A stretch of 46,434 nt of DNA from Dermabacter indicis (GTDB lineage Bacteria; Actinomycetota; Actinomycetes; Actinomycetales; Dermabacteraceae): assembly GCA_001403775.1 (NCBI GenBank), contig CYUG01000016.1:4487-50920 (forward strand), read 5' to 3'. The translations under genes were made by a program, and so were the position numbers. The notes under the pieces are model-generated. The model was not told the DNA's origin, searched no databases, and worked only from the letters and a program-made list of their open reading frames with translations. This document shows positions 18,283-25,708 of this stretch, in pieces. Position 1 is the first letter of the stretch; each line of letters starts with the position of its first letter.

Positions 18283-19056
18283 TTACAGCGGCAGATCGAG
18301 TACTTGCTGCTCAGCGGGCACGAGGTTCCAGCTTGCGCGGTGCTCCTCGTGGAGGCCCAGCTGCGCAATCGCCTCGCGGTGAGCCTTGGAGCCATACCCC
18401 TTGTTGCCTGCCCAGCCGTATCCGGGCGCTTCGGCATCGAGGGCGGCCATGTGTCTGTCACGCGCGACCTTGGCAAGAATGCTCGCAGCCGCGACGGACA
18501 CGCACGTTTGATCGGCCTTGATGACAACCTCGAGGGGGCATCCGAGTGGCGCGGCAAGCCCGCGCGTCAGGTAGTCGAGATTCCCGTCGAGAATCACGCC
18601 GGCGAGCGGCACACCAAGCACCTCGCGTGTCGCCTCGAGCGCGCGAGTCGCCGCGAGGGTCAGTGCACGGGAGATACCGTGCTCGTCAATCTCTCGGGCA
18701 CGTGCGGTTCCGACGCTTGCCGGGCACACCTCGCTTCCGCACCGGGAAGTAGGGCCGAGCGGAAGCGGTATCGACGTGCCCTCGCCCGCGAGAGTCGCAA
18801 AGAAGGCCTCGCGCTTTTTCGGGCTGAGAAGCTTAGAATCCTTGAGCCCCGAGGGAAGCTCAGCGGGTGTCGGAACCCCACCTTCCGCGCGCTCGCACCG
18901 AAGAGCGAAAGCACCTACCGCCACGGGACCGGCGAGGGCACCACGCCCCACTTCGTCGAGCCCGATCACCGCGCACGAGGTGGCTTCGGGTCGGGCATCA
19001 AAAAAGGCTCCGGCGAGGCGCAGTTCGCGCTCGGGAGTGGCGCTGGGGCTCGGCAT
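18283..19056 (-). CDS. rnhB: Ribonuclease HII
   Basis: Removes ribonucleotides misincorporated in DNA and RNA of RNA-DNA hybrids. The active-site stretch VIGLDEVGRGALAGPVAVG places Asp34 and Glu35. DSKLLSPKKRE, ILDGN (third carboxylate) and VIKADQTCVSVAAASILAKV (in part) complete the type II RNase H signature. Length 257 with ATG 19056; GTG 19065 is an alternative, and neither has a strong ribosome-binding site. It lies 16 bp after the first signal-peptidase gene on the same strand, the common rplS-lepB-rnhB layout. There is a short insertion around residues 95-115 compared with compact homologues. Confidence 0.95.
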   Translation of the reverse strand: MPSPSATPERELRLAGAFFDARPEATSCAVIGLDEVGRGALAGPVAVGAFALRCERAEGGVPTPAELPSGLKDSKLLSPKKREAFFATLAGEGTSIPLPLGPTSRCGSEVCPASVGTARAREIDEHGISRALTLAATRALEATREVLGVPLAGVILDGNLDYLTRGLAAPLGCPLEVVIKADQTCVSVAAASILAKVARDRHMAALDAEAPGYGWAGNKGYGSKAHREAIAQLGLHEEHRASWNLVPAEQQVLDLPL

Positions 19057-19072
19057 ACGGCTCACGCACGAC

Positions 19073-19927
19073 TTACGCGGCGAGCACATGGCGCGGGAGG
19101 GAATCCGGTCGCACCACACCGACGCTTGCCGAGCTCTCGGCGCCGCTCACCTTTTCAAAGACCTTCTCGCCATCGCCGAGGGTGCTCCAGCGATCGAACG
19201 GGAGGAACAGCAACACTGCCTTACCCGTGACCTCCGATTCGTCGACGAAAGGATCTTCGCCTCGGGCGTAATGCTCGGAGGAATCGGCGCTGTTGAAGCG
19301 GTTATCGCCCATGACCCACAGTTTGCCTTCGGGGATCGTGACGTCGAACGACACCTGGCACGCGCCGTTGCCGGGGACGATGTAGGTTTCGTCGAGCTCG
19401 ACACCGTTGACGGTCATCGCGCTGCCGCGCTCCTTGCACACGATGTGGTCACCTCCCTTGCCGATGAGGCGTTTGACGAGGTGGTTCTCGGTGGGGTCGG
19501 GGGCGAGGCCCACGTAGCTGAGGGCTTTCGAAATCTGTTGGCCGGTCGTGAGTGGCCTCTCAGAGTTTCCCCCCACCCAGTTGCCCGGATCTTGGAAAAC
19601 GATGACGTCCCCGCGCTGGAGGTCGAGAATTCCCGGGTGCAGCTTGGAGACGAGGATCTTGTCGTCTTCCATGAGAGTCGGGTGCATGGATGCCGAGGGG
19701 ATGAAGAACGGCTGCACGAGGAAAGTCTTGATGAGCACGGCCACGATGAGTGCCACGACGATCGTGATGGTCCAGTCGAGCACGGTCGCGAGAGCCCCGC
19801 CCCTTCTCTCACGCGCACTTCCGGCCGCTCGATGCGTGGGCTCCTCGACGGCATCGACGGCACCGGGTGCGGTCGACGATTCTCCTTTTTCGGGGGCCAC
19901 GGGAGTGGAGTTTTCGTGCTCAGACAT
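19073..19927 (-). CDS. lepB: Signal peptidase I, longer paralogue
   Basis: Membrane-anchored serine-lysine protease that removes Sec and Tat signal peptides on the outer face of the membrane. A charged cytoplasmic tail of about 45 residues precedes one membrane helix (about 50-70). The catalytic Ser80 is in FFIPSASMHPTL and Lys152 in HLVKRLIGKGGD; box E reads VMGDNRFNSADS. Length 284. The start at ATG 19927 is only 10 bp past the stop of the second lepB gene, with GGAG close by. The tail is rich in Pro, Glu and Ser. Transcribed with its smaller paralogue, rnhB and probably rplS. Confidence 0.94.
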   Translation of the reverse strand: MSEHENSTPVAPEKGESSTAPGAVDAVEEPTHRAAGSARERRGGALATVLDWTITIVVALIVAVLIKTFLVQPFFIPSASMHPTLMEDDKILVSKLHPGILDLQRGDVIVFQDPGNWVGGNSERPLTTGQQISKALSYVGLAPDPTENHLVKRLIGKGGDHIVCKERGSAMTVNGVELDETYIVPGNGACQVSFDVTIPEGKLWVMGDNRFNSADSSEHYARGEDPFVDESEVTGKAVLLFLPFDRWSTLGDGEKVFEKVSGAESSASVGVVRPDSLPRHVLAA

Positions 19928-19937
19928 CTGCTCCAGT

Positions 19938-20507
19938 CTAGTGGGAGATGTCCCGCTGATCGGTGAAGGGCCACACGACACGCGTCACGCGCCCCTGCGT
20001 GCGTTTCAGGGGCACCATGCCACCGCCGGGATCGCCGAGATGGTTACGCGAATCGGAGGAATTGTCGCGGTTGTCGCCGAGCAGAAACATGCGCCCTTCC
20101 GGCACGGCAACGTCAAAGTCGATCGCGCTCGCGCGCGCGAGGGAGGCGGGGAGGTAGGGCTCGTCGAGGGCATGCCCGTTCACCTCGAGCCGGCCATCAT
20201 CGGTGCAGCAGCGCACCCGGTCACCGCCCACGCCGATGACGCGCTTGACCCAGTAGCGGGAAGAGCCACCGAAATAGCCCTCACCATCAAACACCACCAC
20301 GGTTCCTCGTTCAGCGGTGCCACGTGTCGTACGGTCCACGAGGATGTACTCCCCCGCCTTGAGTGTGGGGGCCATCGAGTCGCTCGGCACGTGGTAGGTC
20401 TGCACGACGAAGTGCCGCACGCCGAAAACAGCGAGGAGCACAATGCATAAAGCCGCGGCGATCACCCACACGAGGGGCGACCGCCGCGGCCGAGAATGAG
20501 GTGGCAA
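19938..20507 (-). CDS. lepB: Signal peptidase I, shorter paralogue
   Basis: Second type I signal peptidase, 189 residues. It has a short basic N-terminus, one membrane helix (about 12-30), Ser44 in YHVPSDSMAPTLKAGE, Lys88 in WVKRVIGVGGD, and LGDNRDNSSDSR as the last box. The two paralogues are clearly diverged outside the catalytic boxes, so they may process different precursors. The open frame begins with a rare TTG at 20507 that lacks an obvious ribosome-binding site; a later GTG (at the Val of PLVWV) would cut into the helix. It lies 8 bp downstream of rplS, suggesting read-through expression. Confidence 0.9.
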   Translation of the reverse strand: MPPHSRPRRSPLVWVIAAALCIVLLAVFGVRHFVVQTYHVPSDSMAPTLKAGEYILVDRTTRGTAERGTVVVFDGEGYFGGSSRYWVKRVIGVGGDRVRCCTDDGRLEVNGHALDEPYLPASLARASAIDFDVAVPEGRMFLLGDNRDNSSDSRNHLGDPGGGMVPLKRTQGRVTRVVWPFTDQRDISH

Positions 20508-20515
20508 AGTGCGAC

Positions 20516-20866
20516 TCAGGAGTGCTCGCGCTTCTCGCGGATGCGAGCCTTCTTGCCGGTGAGGCCACGCAGGTAGTAGAGCTTTGCGCGGCGAACGTCA
20601 CCGCGAGACACAACTTCGATCTTGTCGATCGTGGGGGCGTGCACCGGGAACACGCGCTCGACACCAACGCCGAACGACACCTTGCGGACGCGGAAGGTTT
20701 CCTTGATGCCGCCACCCTTGCGGGCGATGACGTAACCCTGGAACACCTGGATACGCGAGCGGTTACCCTCGACGACCTTCACGTGCACCTTGACGTTGTC
20801 GCCAGCGCGAAAATCGGGAATATCGCTCTTGAGGTGAGCCGCATCGAGTTCATCGAACTTCTGCAT
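20516..20866 (-). CDS. rplS: 50S ribosomal protein L19
   Basis: Large-subunit protein at the 30S-50S interface. At 116 residues it matches the family. Typical stretches are [19 protein letters not shown] near the start, [38 protein letters not shown] and the basic [12 protein letters not shown] end. ATG 20866 has GGAG 9 bases upstream. In most bacteria rplS follows trmD in the rpsP operon. Here an antiparallel membrane-protein gene (21149-21775) has been placed between them, so rplS must have its own promoter in the 280-bp gap upstream. Confidence 0.98.
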   Translation of the reverse strand: MQKFDELDAAHLKSDIPDFRAGDNVKVHVKVVEGNRSRIQVFQGYVIARKGGGIKETFRVRKVSFGVGVERVFPVHAPTIDKIEVVSRGDVRRAKLYYLRGLTGKKARIREKREHS

Positions 20867-21148
20867 GAGTTTTCTCCTGCCTCCCGCCCCGGGTCGGACG
20901 GCGAATGGTTTACCCCCTGGCGGCGGAACAAGCCCGCCGAGGGCGTCTGTGAATCATTCAAAGTGTGCCGGGCCTCTGGCCGCCATTCCGGTGGCGACGG
21001 ATCTGCCCTGTTGCTTCATGCCGAAACCCCCCGAGGCAGGTCACGGCGCAACACGCACGGTCATTCATTCTGCCACTGCTCCAAGCGGCACGCAATAAGA
21101 TATGCCCCGATCACAGGTGCGAGGTTGCTCGCACGAAAGGAGCCTCAC

Positions 21149-21775
21149 GTGAACGAGAACGACACCAGCGACACCGAACCGCGTAAGGGATCGCGCCGGG
21201 CTGCCGCGAGCGACGGCCTTACTCGCGCGGAGGCCCGAACATTCGTCGAGCACTCCACCAGGGAACACGTCTCAAACCTCGTGTCATTCGTGCTCGTGCT
21301 TCTCGCACCGGCCGCGCTTTTCTGGGCCCTCGCCCTTCTCCCCTGGACCGCGGAGGATCCCGCGCTCGCGACGATCATGGGCCTCGCCATCGCGCTCACC
21401 CTCGTGATCGCGGGACTCGTGGTGCACTTCGTGGTGCCGCGAAAGCGCCACGGGGTCCTCGAGGCGGTCGAAGAAGGACACGTCGAGCCGACACCCGAAT
21501 CGGCAAAGGTGGCGAAAGCTCACCGCGAGAAGTCCAAACCCCTCAACGCCATTGTCATGGGCCTTGGTGCTCTCGCGGTCCTGGCAGCGCTGGCCTTCGC
21601 GATTCATGCCTTCACGGCCGGCGGCTCGGCACCCCGGATCTTCCTCGAAATCGGCTGCGCATTCGGCCTCGCAGCACTCGCCTTCGCAGCCTTCTACTGG
21701 CCGTTCACGACGCGCCGGCTCGCGCGGCACCTCGGCGCGCAGCAGCACCCGGTCGACGAGGTCGAAGAACGCTAA
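21149..21775 (+). CDS. Four-helix integral membrane protein of unknown function
   Basis: 208 residues. A hydrophilic N-terminus of about 45 residues is followed by two membrane helices (about 48-68 and 76-98). A charged cytoplasmic loop contains [20 protein letters not shown]. Two further helices (about 133-155 and 163-183) precede a basic-acidic tail ending DEVEER. I recognise no family. The start is GTG 21149, because AAAGGAG lies 7 bases upstream, an excellent site; upstream in-frame sequence has no such signal. A -10-like TAAGAT is at about 21096. The gene runs against trmD and rplS, splitting that usually continuous block, and its stop overlaps the trmD stop by the shared CTAA. Confidence 0.8.
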   Translation: MNENDTSDTEPRKGSRRAAASDGLTRAEARTFVEHSTREHVSNLVSFVLVLLAPAALFWALALLPWTAEDPALATIMGLAIALTLVIAGLVVHFVVPRKRHGVLEAVEEGHVEPTPESAKVAKAHREKSKPLNAIVMGLGALAVLAALAFAIHAFTAGGSAPRIFLEIGCAFGLAALAFAAFYWPFTTRRLARHLGAQQHPVDEVEER

Positions 21776-22530
21776 GAAGCTTCTGCCTCCGGAGCGTTGT
21801 CGCGCCCCTCGAGGAGGTCCGGCCGCCGCTCCGCCGTACGCTCGAGGGAGCGCTCGCGCCGCCACTTCTCGATTCGCGCGTGGTGGCCGCTCAAAAGCAC
21901 CTCGGGCACGTCACGCTGCACCCCGTCGGGTGAAGTCCAGCTCGCGGGCTTCGTATAAAGCGGGTACTCGAGCAGCCCGCTCGTGTGAGACTCCTCGACG
22001 ATCGATTCGGGGTTGCCAAGAACCCCCGGCACGAGCCTCACGATCGCCTCGGTCATCGCGAGCACCGCCACCTCGCCCCCGTTAAGCACGTAGTCGCCGA
22101 GCGAACTGAGCGTTACGCGCACGCCCTGATCGGCGAGGTATTCGTACACGCGCTCGTCGATGCCCTCGTAGCGGCCGCACGCAAAGATGAGCCACGGCTC
22201 CGTGCTTCGCTCTTCCGCGGCACGCTGCGTGAACGGCTCACCCGCAGGATTGGGGAAAATCACGAGCGGTGAGTTGAGGTCACCGTCGGACTCCCTCTCC
22301 CCCGAGCCGAGCACATCCGCGAAGGCTTCCGCCCACGGCTCGGGCTTCATGACCATGCCGGCACCGCCGCCCACGGGAGTGTCATCGACCGTGTTGTGGT
22401 GATCGTGCGTGTAATCGCGCAAGTTGTGCACGCGAAGGTCCACGAGCCCATCCTTGCGGGCTTTGCCGATGAGAGAAAGCTCGAGCGGGGCGAGGTACTC
22501 GGGGAAGATCGTAATGACGTCGATGCGCAC
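21772..22530 (-). CDS. trmD: tRNA (guanine-N1)-methyltransferase (m1G37)
   Basis: Methylates G37 next to the anticodon and so prevents frameshifting. A SPOUT-class trefoil-knot enzyme of 252 residues. Recognisable parts are [11 protein letters not shown] at the start, [17 protein letters not shown], the knot sequence [19 protein letters not shown] with its SAM loop, and the C-terminal helix after [10 protein letters not shown]-type [14 protein letters not shown]. The catalytic Asp in the [10 protein letters not shown] loop is present. The GTG start at 22530 lies 6 bp after the rimM stop. Its stop overlaps the convergent membrane-protein gene by 4 bp. Confidence 0.97.
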   Translation of the reverse strand: MRIDVITIFPEYLAPLELSLIGKARKDGLVDLRVHNLRDYTHDHHNTVDDTPVGGGAGMVMKPEPWAEAFADVLGSGERESDGDLNSPLVIFPNPAGEPFTQRAAEERSTEPWLIFACGRYEGIDERVYEYLADQGVRVTLSSLGDYVLNGGEVAVLAMTEAIVRLVPGVLGNPESIVEESHTSGLLEYPLYTKPASWTSPDGVQRDVPEVLLSGHHARIEKWRRERSLERTAERRPDLLEGRDNAPEAEAS

Positions 22531-22536
22531 GAAGCC

Positions 22537-23103
22537 CTAGCCTTCCGCCCCGTCGCGCTCGCTCAGCGCGTTTTCAGGATCGAAGAGCCCACCGGGCGGG
22601 TCCGCGAGAACAACCCCGTTCTCGAGATCGACTTCGGGCACGAGTTCTTCCACGAACGGGAGCATGACCTTGCGGCCATCGCTCGCACGCACGATGAGCA
22701 GATCCTGCGCCGGATAGTGATCGAGCCCGATCACGGTGCCAAGAACGCGACCATCATCCGTGCGCACCTCGAGCCCCTTGAGCTCCTCGGGATACCAGGC
22801 ATCGGGGTCCTCCTCGAACTCCTCCTCGCGGTCGAGCTCGAGCGTGAGATCCGCGCCGCGAAGGCCCTCCGCAGCCGTGCGGCCTTGCACTTCGGCGAAC
22901 CTCGCGTACCAACGCCCCTGCTGCACACGCGTCGAGGTGAGCGTGAGGCGCGCAGGGCCGCCTTCGGTACCCTCCACGTCAAACTCGGCGCCCTTGACGA
23001 GGCGCTCCTCGGGGATATCCGTGCGCACCATGAGCGACACCTCGCCCTTGAGACCGTGTGCCTTGCCGATCGTGCCCACGACGACGGTGACCGTTTCACT
23101 CAC
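22537..23103 (-). CDS. rimM: 16S rRNA processing/30S maturation factor RimM
   Basis: Assembly factor for the 30S head that binds S19. The N-terminal RimM domain starts TVVVGTIGKAHGLKGEV, and a C-terminal PRC-barrel (about 105-175) includes LKGLEVRTDDGRVLGTVIGL and LLIVRASDGRKVMLPFV. Length 188 with GTG 23103, which has GGTGAG about 8 bases upstream; GTG 23115 is an alternative four codons earlier. The start overlaps the stop of the lipoprotein gene by 8 bp, so the two are translationally coupled although functionally unrelated. The adjacent trmD follows 6 bp later. Confidence 0.95.
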   Translation of the reverse strand: MSETVTVVVGTIGKAHGLKGEVSLMVRTDIPEERLVKGAEFDVEGTEGGPARLTLTSTRVQQGRWYARFAEVQGRTAAEGLRGADLTLELDREEEFEEDPDAWYPEELKGLEVRTDDGRVLGTVIGLDHYPAQDLLIVRASDGRKVMLPFVEELVPEVDLENGVVLADPPGGLFDPENALSERDGAEG

Positions 23104-24013
23104 CGGCGAGCTCACCGCCCTCGGTTCCTTCACCGTTCTCGCCGGGATCCTCCGCGGGGAGATCCACGGCGCCCTCGTAGCCCGCGGCCTCACAAGCCGT
23201 ACCAAAGCCATCAAGCTTCTTGCGTGAACCGCTCGAATCACGGTCACCGTCAAGCACGGAGCGGAACGGCTTTTGCACCTCGATCAGGGCGTTCTTCACG
23301 CCCTCGTCATCAACGTTGTCAATCTCGTTTTGGAGGAGGTCGTTGAGGTTCTGCACCTTGGGAAGGTCAGATTCCGGAACGTGCTTCCCGTAAAAGCCCA
23401 CGGCCTTGAAGGAGTTCGAGGTGAACACGTTGCCGTTGCGGTATTCGGTGAAAAGCTGCGGTTTCGTCGCGAGCTCGGCGCACACGAGTTTCGCGGGCTT
23501 CTTCCCCTTCTCGCCGGCGCCGCTCGCCCACGTCGCATGGACGGACATCGGGGCACATGCTGAAGCGAGATTCTCGAGCTCTCCCTTGAAACCTTCGATG
23601 TCGGCGTCCTTGCCCCTCGAGGATTCGTTCTCGATCCATTCGGCAACCTTGTCGGCGGCACCTTTCACATCGTCGGTAGATTCTTCGAACGTGCCGCGCA
23701 GTTCCTCGGCAGCGCTCTGGAACAGGTACTCGTTCGTTCCGCCGATCTCGAGCGCGCTCGCCCCCATGCCGATCACCTGGAAGTATTCGGGTGACACGTA
23801 ATCGGGATCGCCAAAGAACTGGGTGCAGGCGTACTCGGTCGCGGGGTCGGCTTCAGGCTTCTTGGCGCCAACCTTCGTCACTTTCACGGTGCCTTCACCG
23901 CCGGTCGTCGACGTACCGTTCGAACCATTCGAATCGCATCCGGCGGCGCCGAACGCGAGCAGCCCCGCCGCACCGAATACGGCGAGAGGACGAAAAATAC
24001 GGGAGAGCGTCAT
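23096..24013 (-). CDS. Putative lipoprotein with two related Cys-bounded domains
   Basis: 305 residues. A lipoprotein signal peptide ends with the lipobox LAFGAAGC (Cys near residue 26), followed by a Ser/Gly/Thr spacer. The rest looks like an internal duplication. Segment 1 runs from the Cys of YACTQFFG to that of ENLASAC (91 residues), and segment 2 from the Cys of KLVCAEL to that of DGFGTAC (97 residues). Both are mostly helical by composition, with similar ends and one Cys at each border, suggesting one disulfide per domain. The tail is rich in Glu and Gly. ATG 24013 has GAGG 5 bases upstream. I recognise no family. Its place between khpA and rimM inside the ribosomal rpsP-trmD operon is unusual. 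Confidence 0.75.
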   Translation of the reverse strand: MTLSRIFRPLAVFGAAGLLAFGAAGCDSNGSNGTSTTGGEGTVKVTKVGAKKPEADPATEYACTQFFGDPDYVSPEYFQVIGMGASALEIGGTNEYLFQSAAEELRGTFEESTDDVKGAADKVAEWIENESSRGKDADIEGFKGELENLASACAPMSVHATWASGAGEKGKKPAKLVCAELATKPQLFTEYRNGNVFTSNSFKAVGFYGKHVPESDLPKVQNLNDLLQNEIDNVDDEGVKNALIEVQKPFRSVLDGDRDSSGSRKKLDGFGTACEAAGYEGAVDLPAEDPGENGEGTEGGELAGE

Positions 24014-24100
24014 GGAATCCTCACTCACGGGTCTCATTAGAAAAGGCGGCAGCCGCGCCACACAGTAGCGATGCTGCCGCCTCGAGGTGAACTTTCACCG

Positions 24101-24343
24101 TTAACGCTTGTCGGTGTCCACGATGTCCACGCGAATATCGTCGTCGGACAGAGCCGTGATCACGGTGCGCAGCGCGCGGGCCGTGCGGCCCGAACGCCCG
24201 ATCACGCGCCCGAGATCATCGGGGTGAACGCGCACTTCGAGGAGCGGCCCTCGGCGGGTCGATTTTTCCTTGACGCGAACGTCATCGGGATTATCGACGA
24301 TCCCGCACACGAGGTGCGCGAGAGCTTCGGCGCGAGCACTCAT
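24101..24343 (-). CDS. khpA: KH-domain RNA-binding protein KhpA
   Basis: An 80-residue protein made of a single KH domain. The GxxG loop is visible as GRVIGRSGRTARALR, preceded by the beta strand EVRVHPDDLG. KhpA homologues bind RNA broadly, usually as dimers or with KhpB, and affect cell size and small-RNA function in firmicutes; the role in actinobacteria is less defined. It starts 2 bp after the rpsP stop, and the next gene (the lipoprotein) follows after 87 bp. The rpsP-khpA-rimM-trmD order is standard in Gram-positive bacteria. Confidence 0.93.
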   Translation of the reverse strand: MSARAEALAHLVCGIVDNPDDVRVKEKSTRRGPLLEVRVHPDDLGRVIGRSGRTARALRTVITALSDDDIRVDIVDTDKR

Positions 24344-24345
24344 GC

Positions 24346-24846
24346 TCAGGCCTCTTCGGTGGTCTCTTCGGAAGTCTCGGCTTCGGCGCCCTCAGCCGAT
24401 TCTTCGGAGGACTCGGCATTCTCGGCTGCCTCGGCGGCTTCCTTCTCAGCGGCGGCTTCGGCCTCAGCCTTTTCCTTGGCGGCCTTGACCTCTTCACGCT
24501 TCTCGGCAGCGGCCTTATCGGCGGCAGCGATGCGCTCCTCGGCACTGACCTTGGCTTCCTTGGTCTTGAGGGTACCTTCGGCGCCCTCTTCGCCCTTGAA
24601 CTTTGCCCATTCGCCGGTGACCTTGAGGATCGCGGCGACCTGGTCGCTCGTCTGAGCGCCCACGCCGAGCCAGTACTGCGCGCGCTCCGAGTCGATTTCC
24701 ATGAACGAGGGCTGCTCGTTCGGGTTGTACTTGCCGATCTCTTCGATCACGGCGCCGTCGCGCTTCTTGCGCGAGTCAACAACAACGATGCGGTAAACCG
24801 GTGCATGGACCTTGCCCATGCGCTTTAGACGAATCTTGACGGCCAC
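24346..24846 (-). CDS. rpsP: 30S ribosomal protein S16 with a long acidic-alanine tail
   Basis: The first about 80 residues are ordinary S16: [39 protein letters not shown] and the segment [17 protein letters not shown]. From about residue 85 to 166 the protein continues as a low-complexity tail rich in Ala, Glu and Lys, ending in a Glu/Ser/Thr stretch ([20 protein letters not shown]). This doubles the usual length. Long S16 tails are found in many actinobacteria; their use is unclear. ATG 24846 is preceded by AAGGAGAGA. It heads the khpA-lipoprotein-rimM-trmD operon, with a candidate promoter at 24979-24984. Confidence 0.97.
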   Translation of the reverse strand: MAVKIRLKRMGKVHAPVYRIVVVDSRKKRDGAVIEEIGKYNPNEQPSFMEIDSERAQYWLGVGAQTSDQVAAILKVTGEWAKFKGEEGAEGTLKTKEAKVSAEERIAAADKAAAEKREEVKAAKEKAEAEAAAEKEAAEAAENAESSEESAEGAEAETSEETTEEA

Positions 24847-24978
24847 GAGGCTGTCTCTCCTTCTGCATAAGAATGGGTGAGAAGCGCGCTGCCCGTGGGG
24901 TCAACATAAGCTGCGCGTTCCTCGGCTGGACGCGCCCGGCCGGGTAGAGGGCTCCGGAGCGGGCACATACAAGGGTCA

Positions 24979-24984
24979 ATTATG
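24979..24984 (-). promoter_or_regulatory. Putative -10 element of the rpsP operon
   Basis: Minus strand CATAAT, close to TATAAT. The predicted start leaves a leader of about 125 bases before rpsP. A weak TTTCGC lies 18 bases upstream as a -35. The region also holds a GGC-CTTTC-GCC hairpin and a GTGCC-CGGT-GGCAC hairpin just upstream, which could end transcription from the preceding ffh-side genes. Confidence 0.35.
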
Positions 24985-25061
24985 CCCGAAAACGCCCTCT
25001 CGGCGAAAGGCCGAAGGATGTGCCACCGGGCACAGTTAAGGTTCCGACGGCGCCTTCGCTC

Positions 25062-25703
25062 CTACTGTTCTCCACCCGAGAGCGGCGCGGAGCAGTGATC
25101 GGAAATACTGAGCGCGAGAAAACGGTCGACGGCGAAGGCGGGATACCCCTCGCCTTCGGCACCTACACCGCTCTCCCAGTCGCCGAGGCGCACGAGTTCG
25201 AGTGCGTCGCGGAAGATGCGCAGCTTGCGGTGCGTCTCGTGCGTATCACCGGCCTTCGCGATCGCGCGGAACTCGGCGAGTGCCTCCTCCACGCTTGCGC
25301 GCTCGTAGAGCTTCACGCTTCCGCCCGCCGCACAGGATTGAGCTGCCTCCCACGTGAGCGGGCGGTGTGCCGCGAGGAAATCATCCACACCGATTACGAG
25401 GGCGTTGTGTTCACTGAGCGGATCGGCCCGAAGTTCGCGCACGACCGCCGCAAGAGCTTCGCTTACCGCCTCGACTTCGTAGCCTTCTCGCATGAAGCCC
25501 ACGCCTGGAAACGCCTTCGCCTCGATGCGCTCAGCGAGGGCAACAGAACGCTCGACATCGCCTTCGGTGAGGACGAGTTCTTCGTCGAGCATGTCGAGAA
25601 AACGATCGACGTCCTCGATGCAATAGCGCGCGCCGCGCCTCGACGTGGGGAATCGAAGACCCGAGGTGAGGGCGGGAAGGCTGCCGGTCGTGACGGTGGA
25701 CAT
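25062..25703 (-). CDS. DivIVA-domain repeat protein, second paralogue
   Basis: 213 residues. It shares the repeat style of the protein at 4183-4731: RRGARYCIEDVDRFLDMLDEE (in part, about residues 22-42), REGYEVEAVSEALAAVV (about 72-88) and EGYPAFAVDRFLALS near the end, plus a longer helical middle section. The aromatic-G-Y followed by a VDxFL helix is the recurring element. No membrane segment and no long coiled coil. The start is ATG 25703, with GGAAAG 8 bases upstream inside the end of ffh; the 5-bp gap to the ffh stop implies coupled expression. Function unknown; an adaptor role in cell-pole or division assembly is only suggested by the domain name. Confidence 0.7.
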   Translation of the reverse strand: MSTVTTGSLPALTSGLRFPTSRRGARYCIEDVDRFLDMLDEELVLTEGDVERSVALAERIEAKAFPGVGFMREGYEVEAVSEALAAVVRELRADPLSEHNALVIGVDDFLAAHRPLTWEAAQSCAAGGSVKLYERASVEEALAEFRAIAKAGDTHETHRKLRIFRDALELVRLGDWESGVGAEGEGYPAFAVDRFLALSISDHCSAPLSGGEQ

Positions 25704-25708
25704 GCGCG

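Noticed and set aside
20950-20960. Perfect palindrome TGAATCATTCA upstream of rplS
   Set aside because: Possible operator or part of a promoter, but a single 11-bp palindrome with no -35/-10 frame and no adjacent regulator is not enough.
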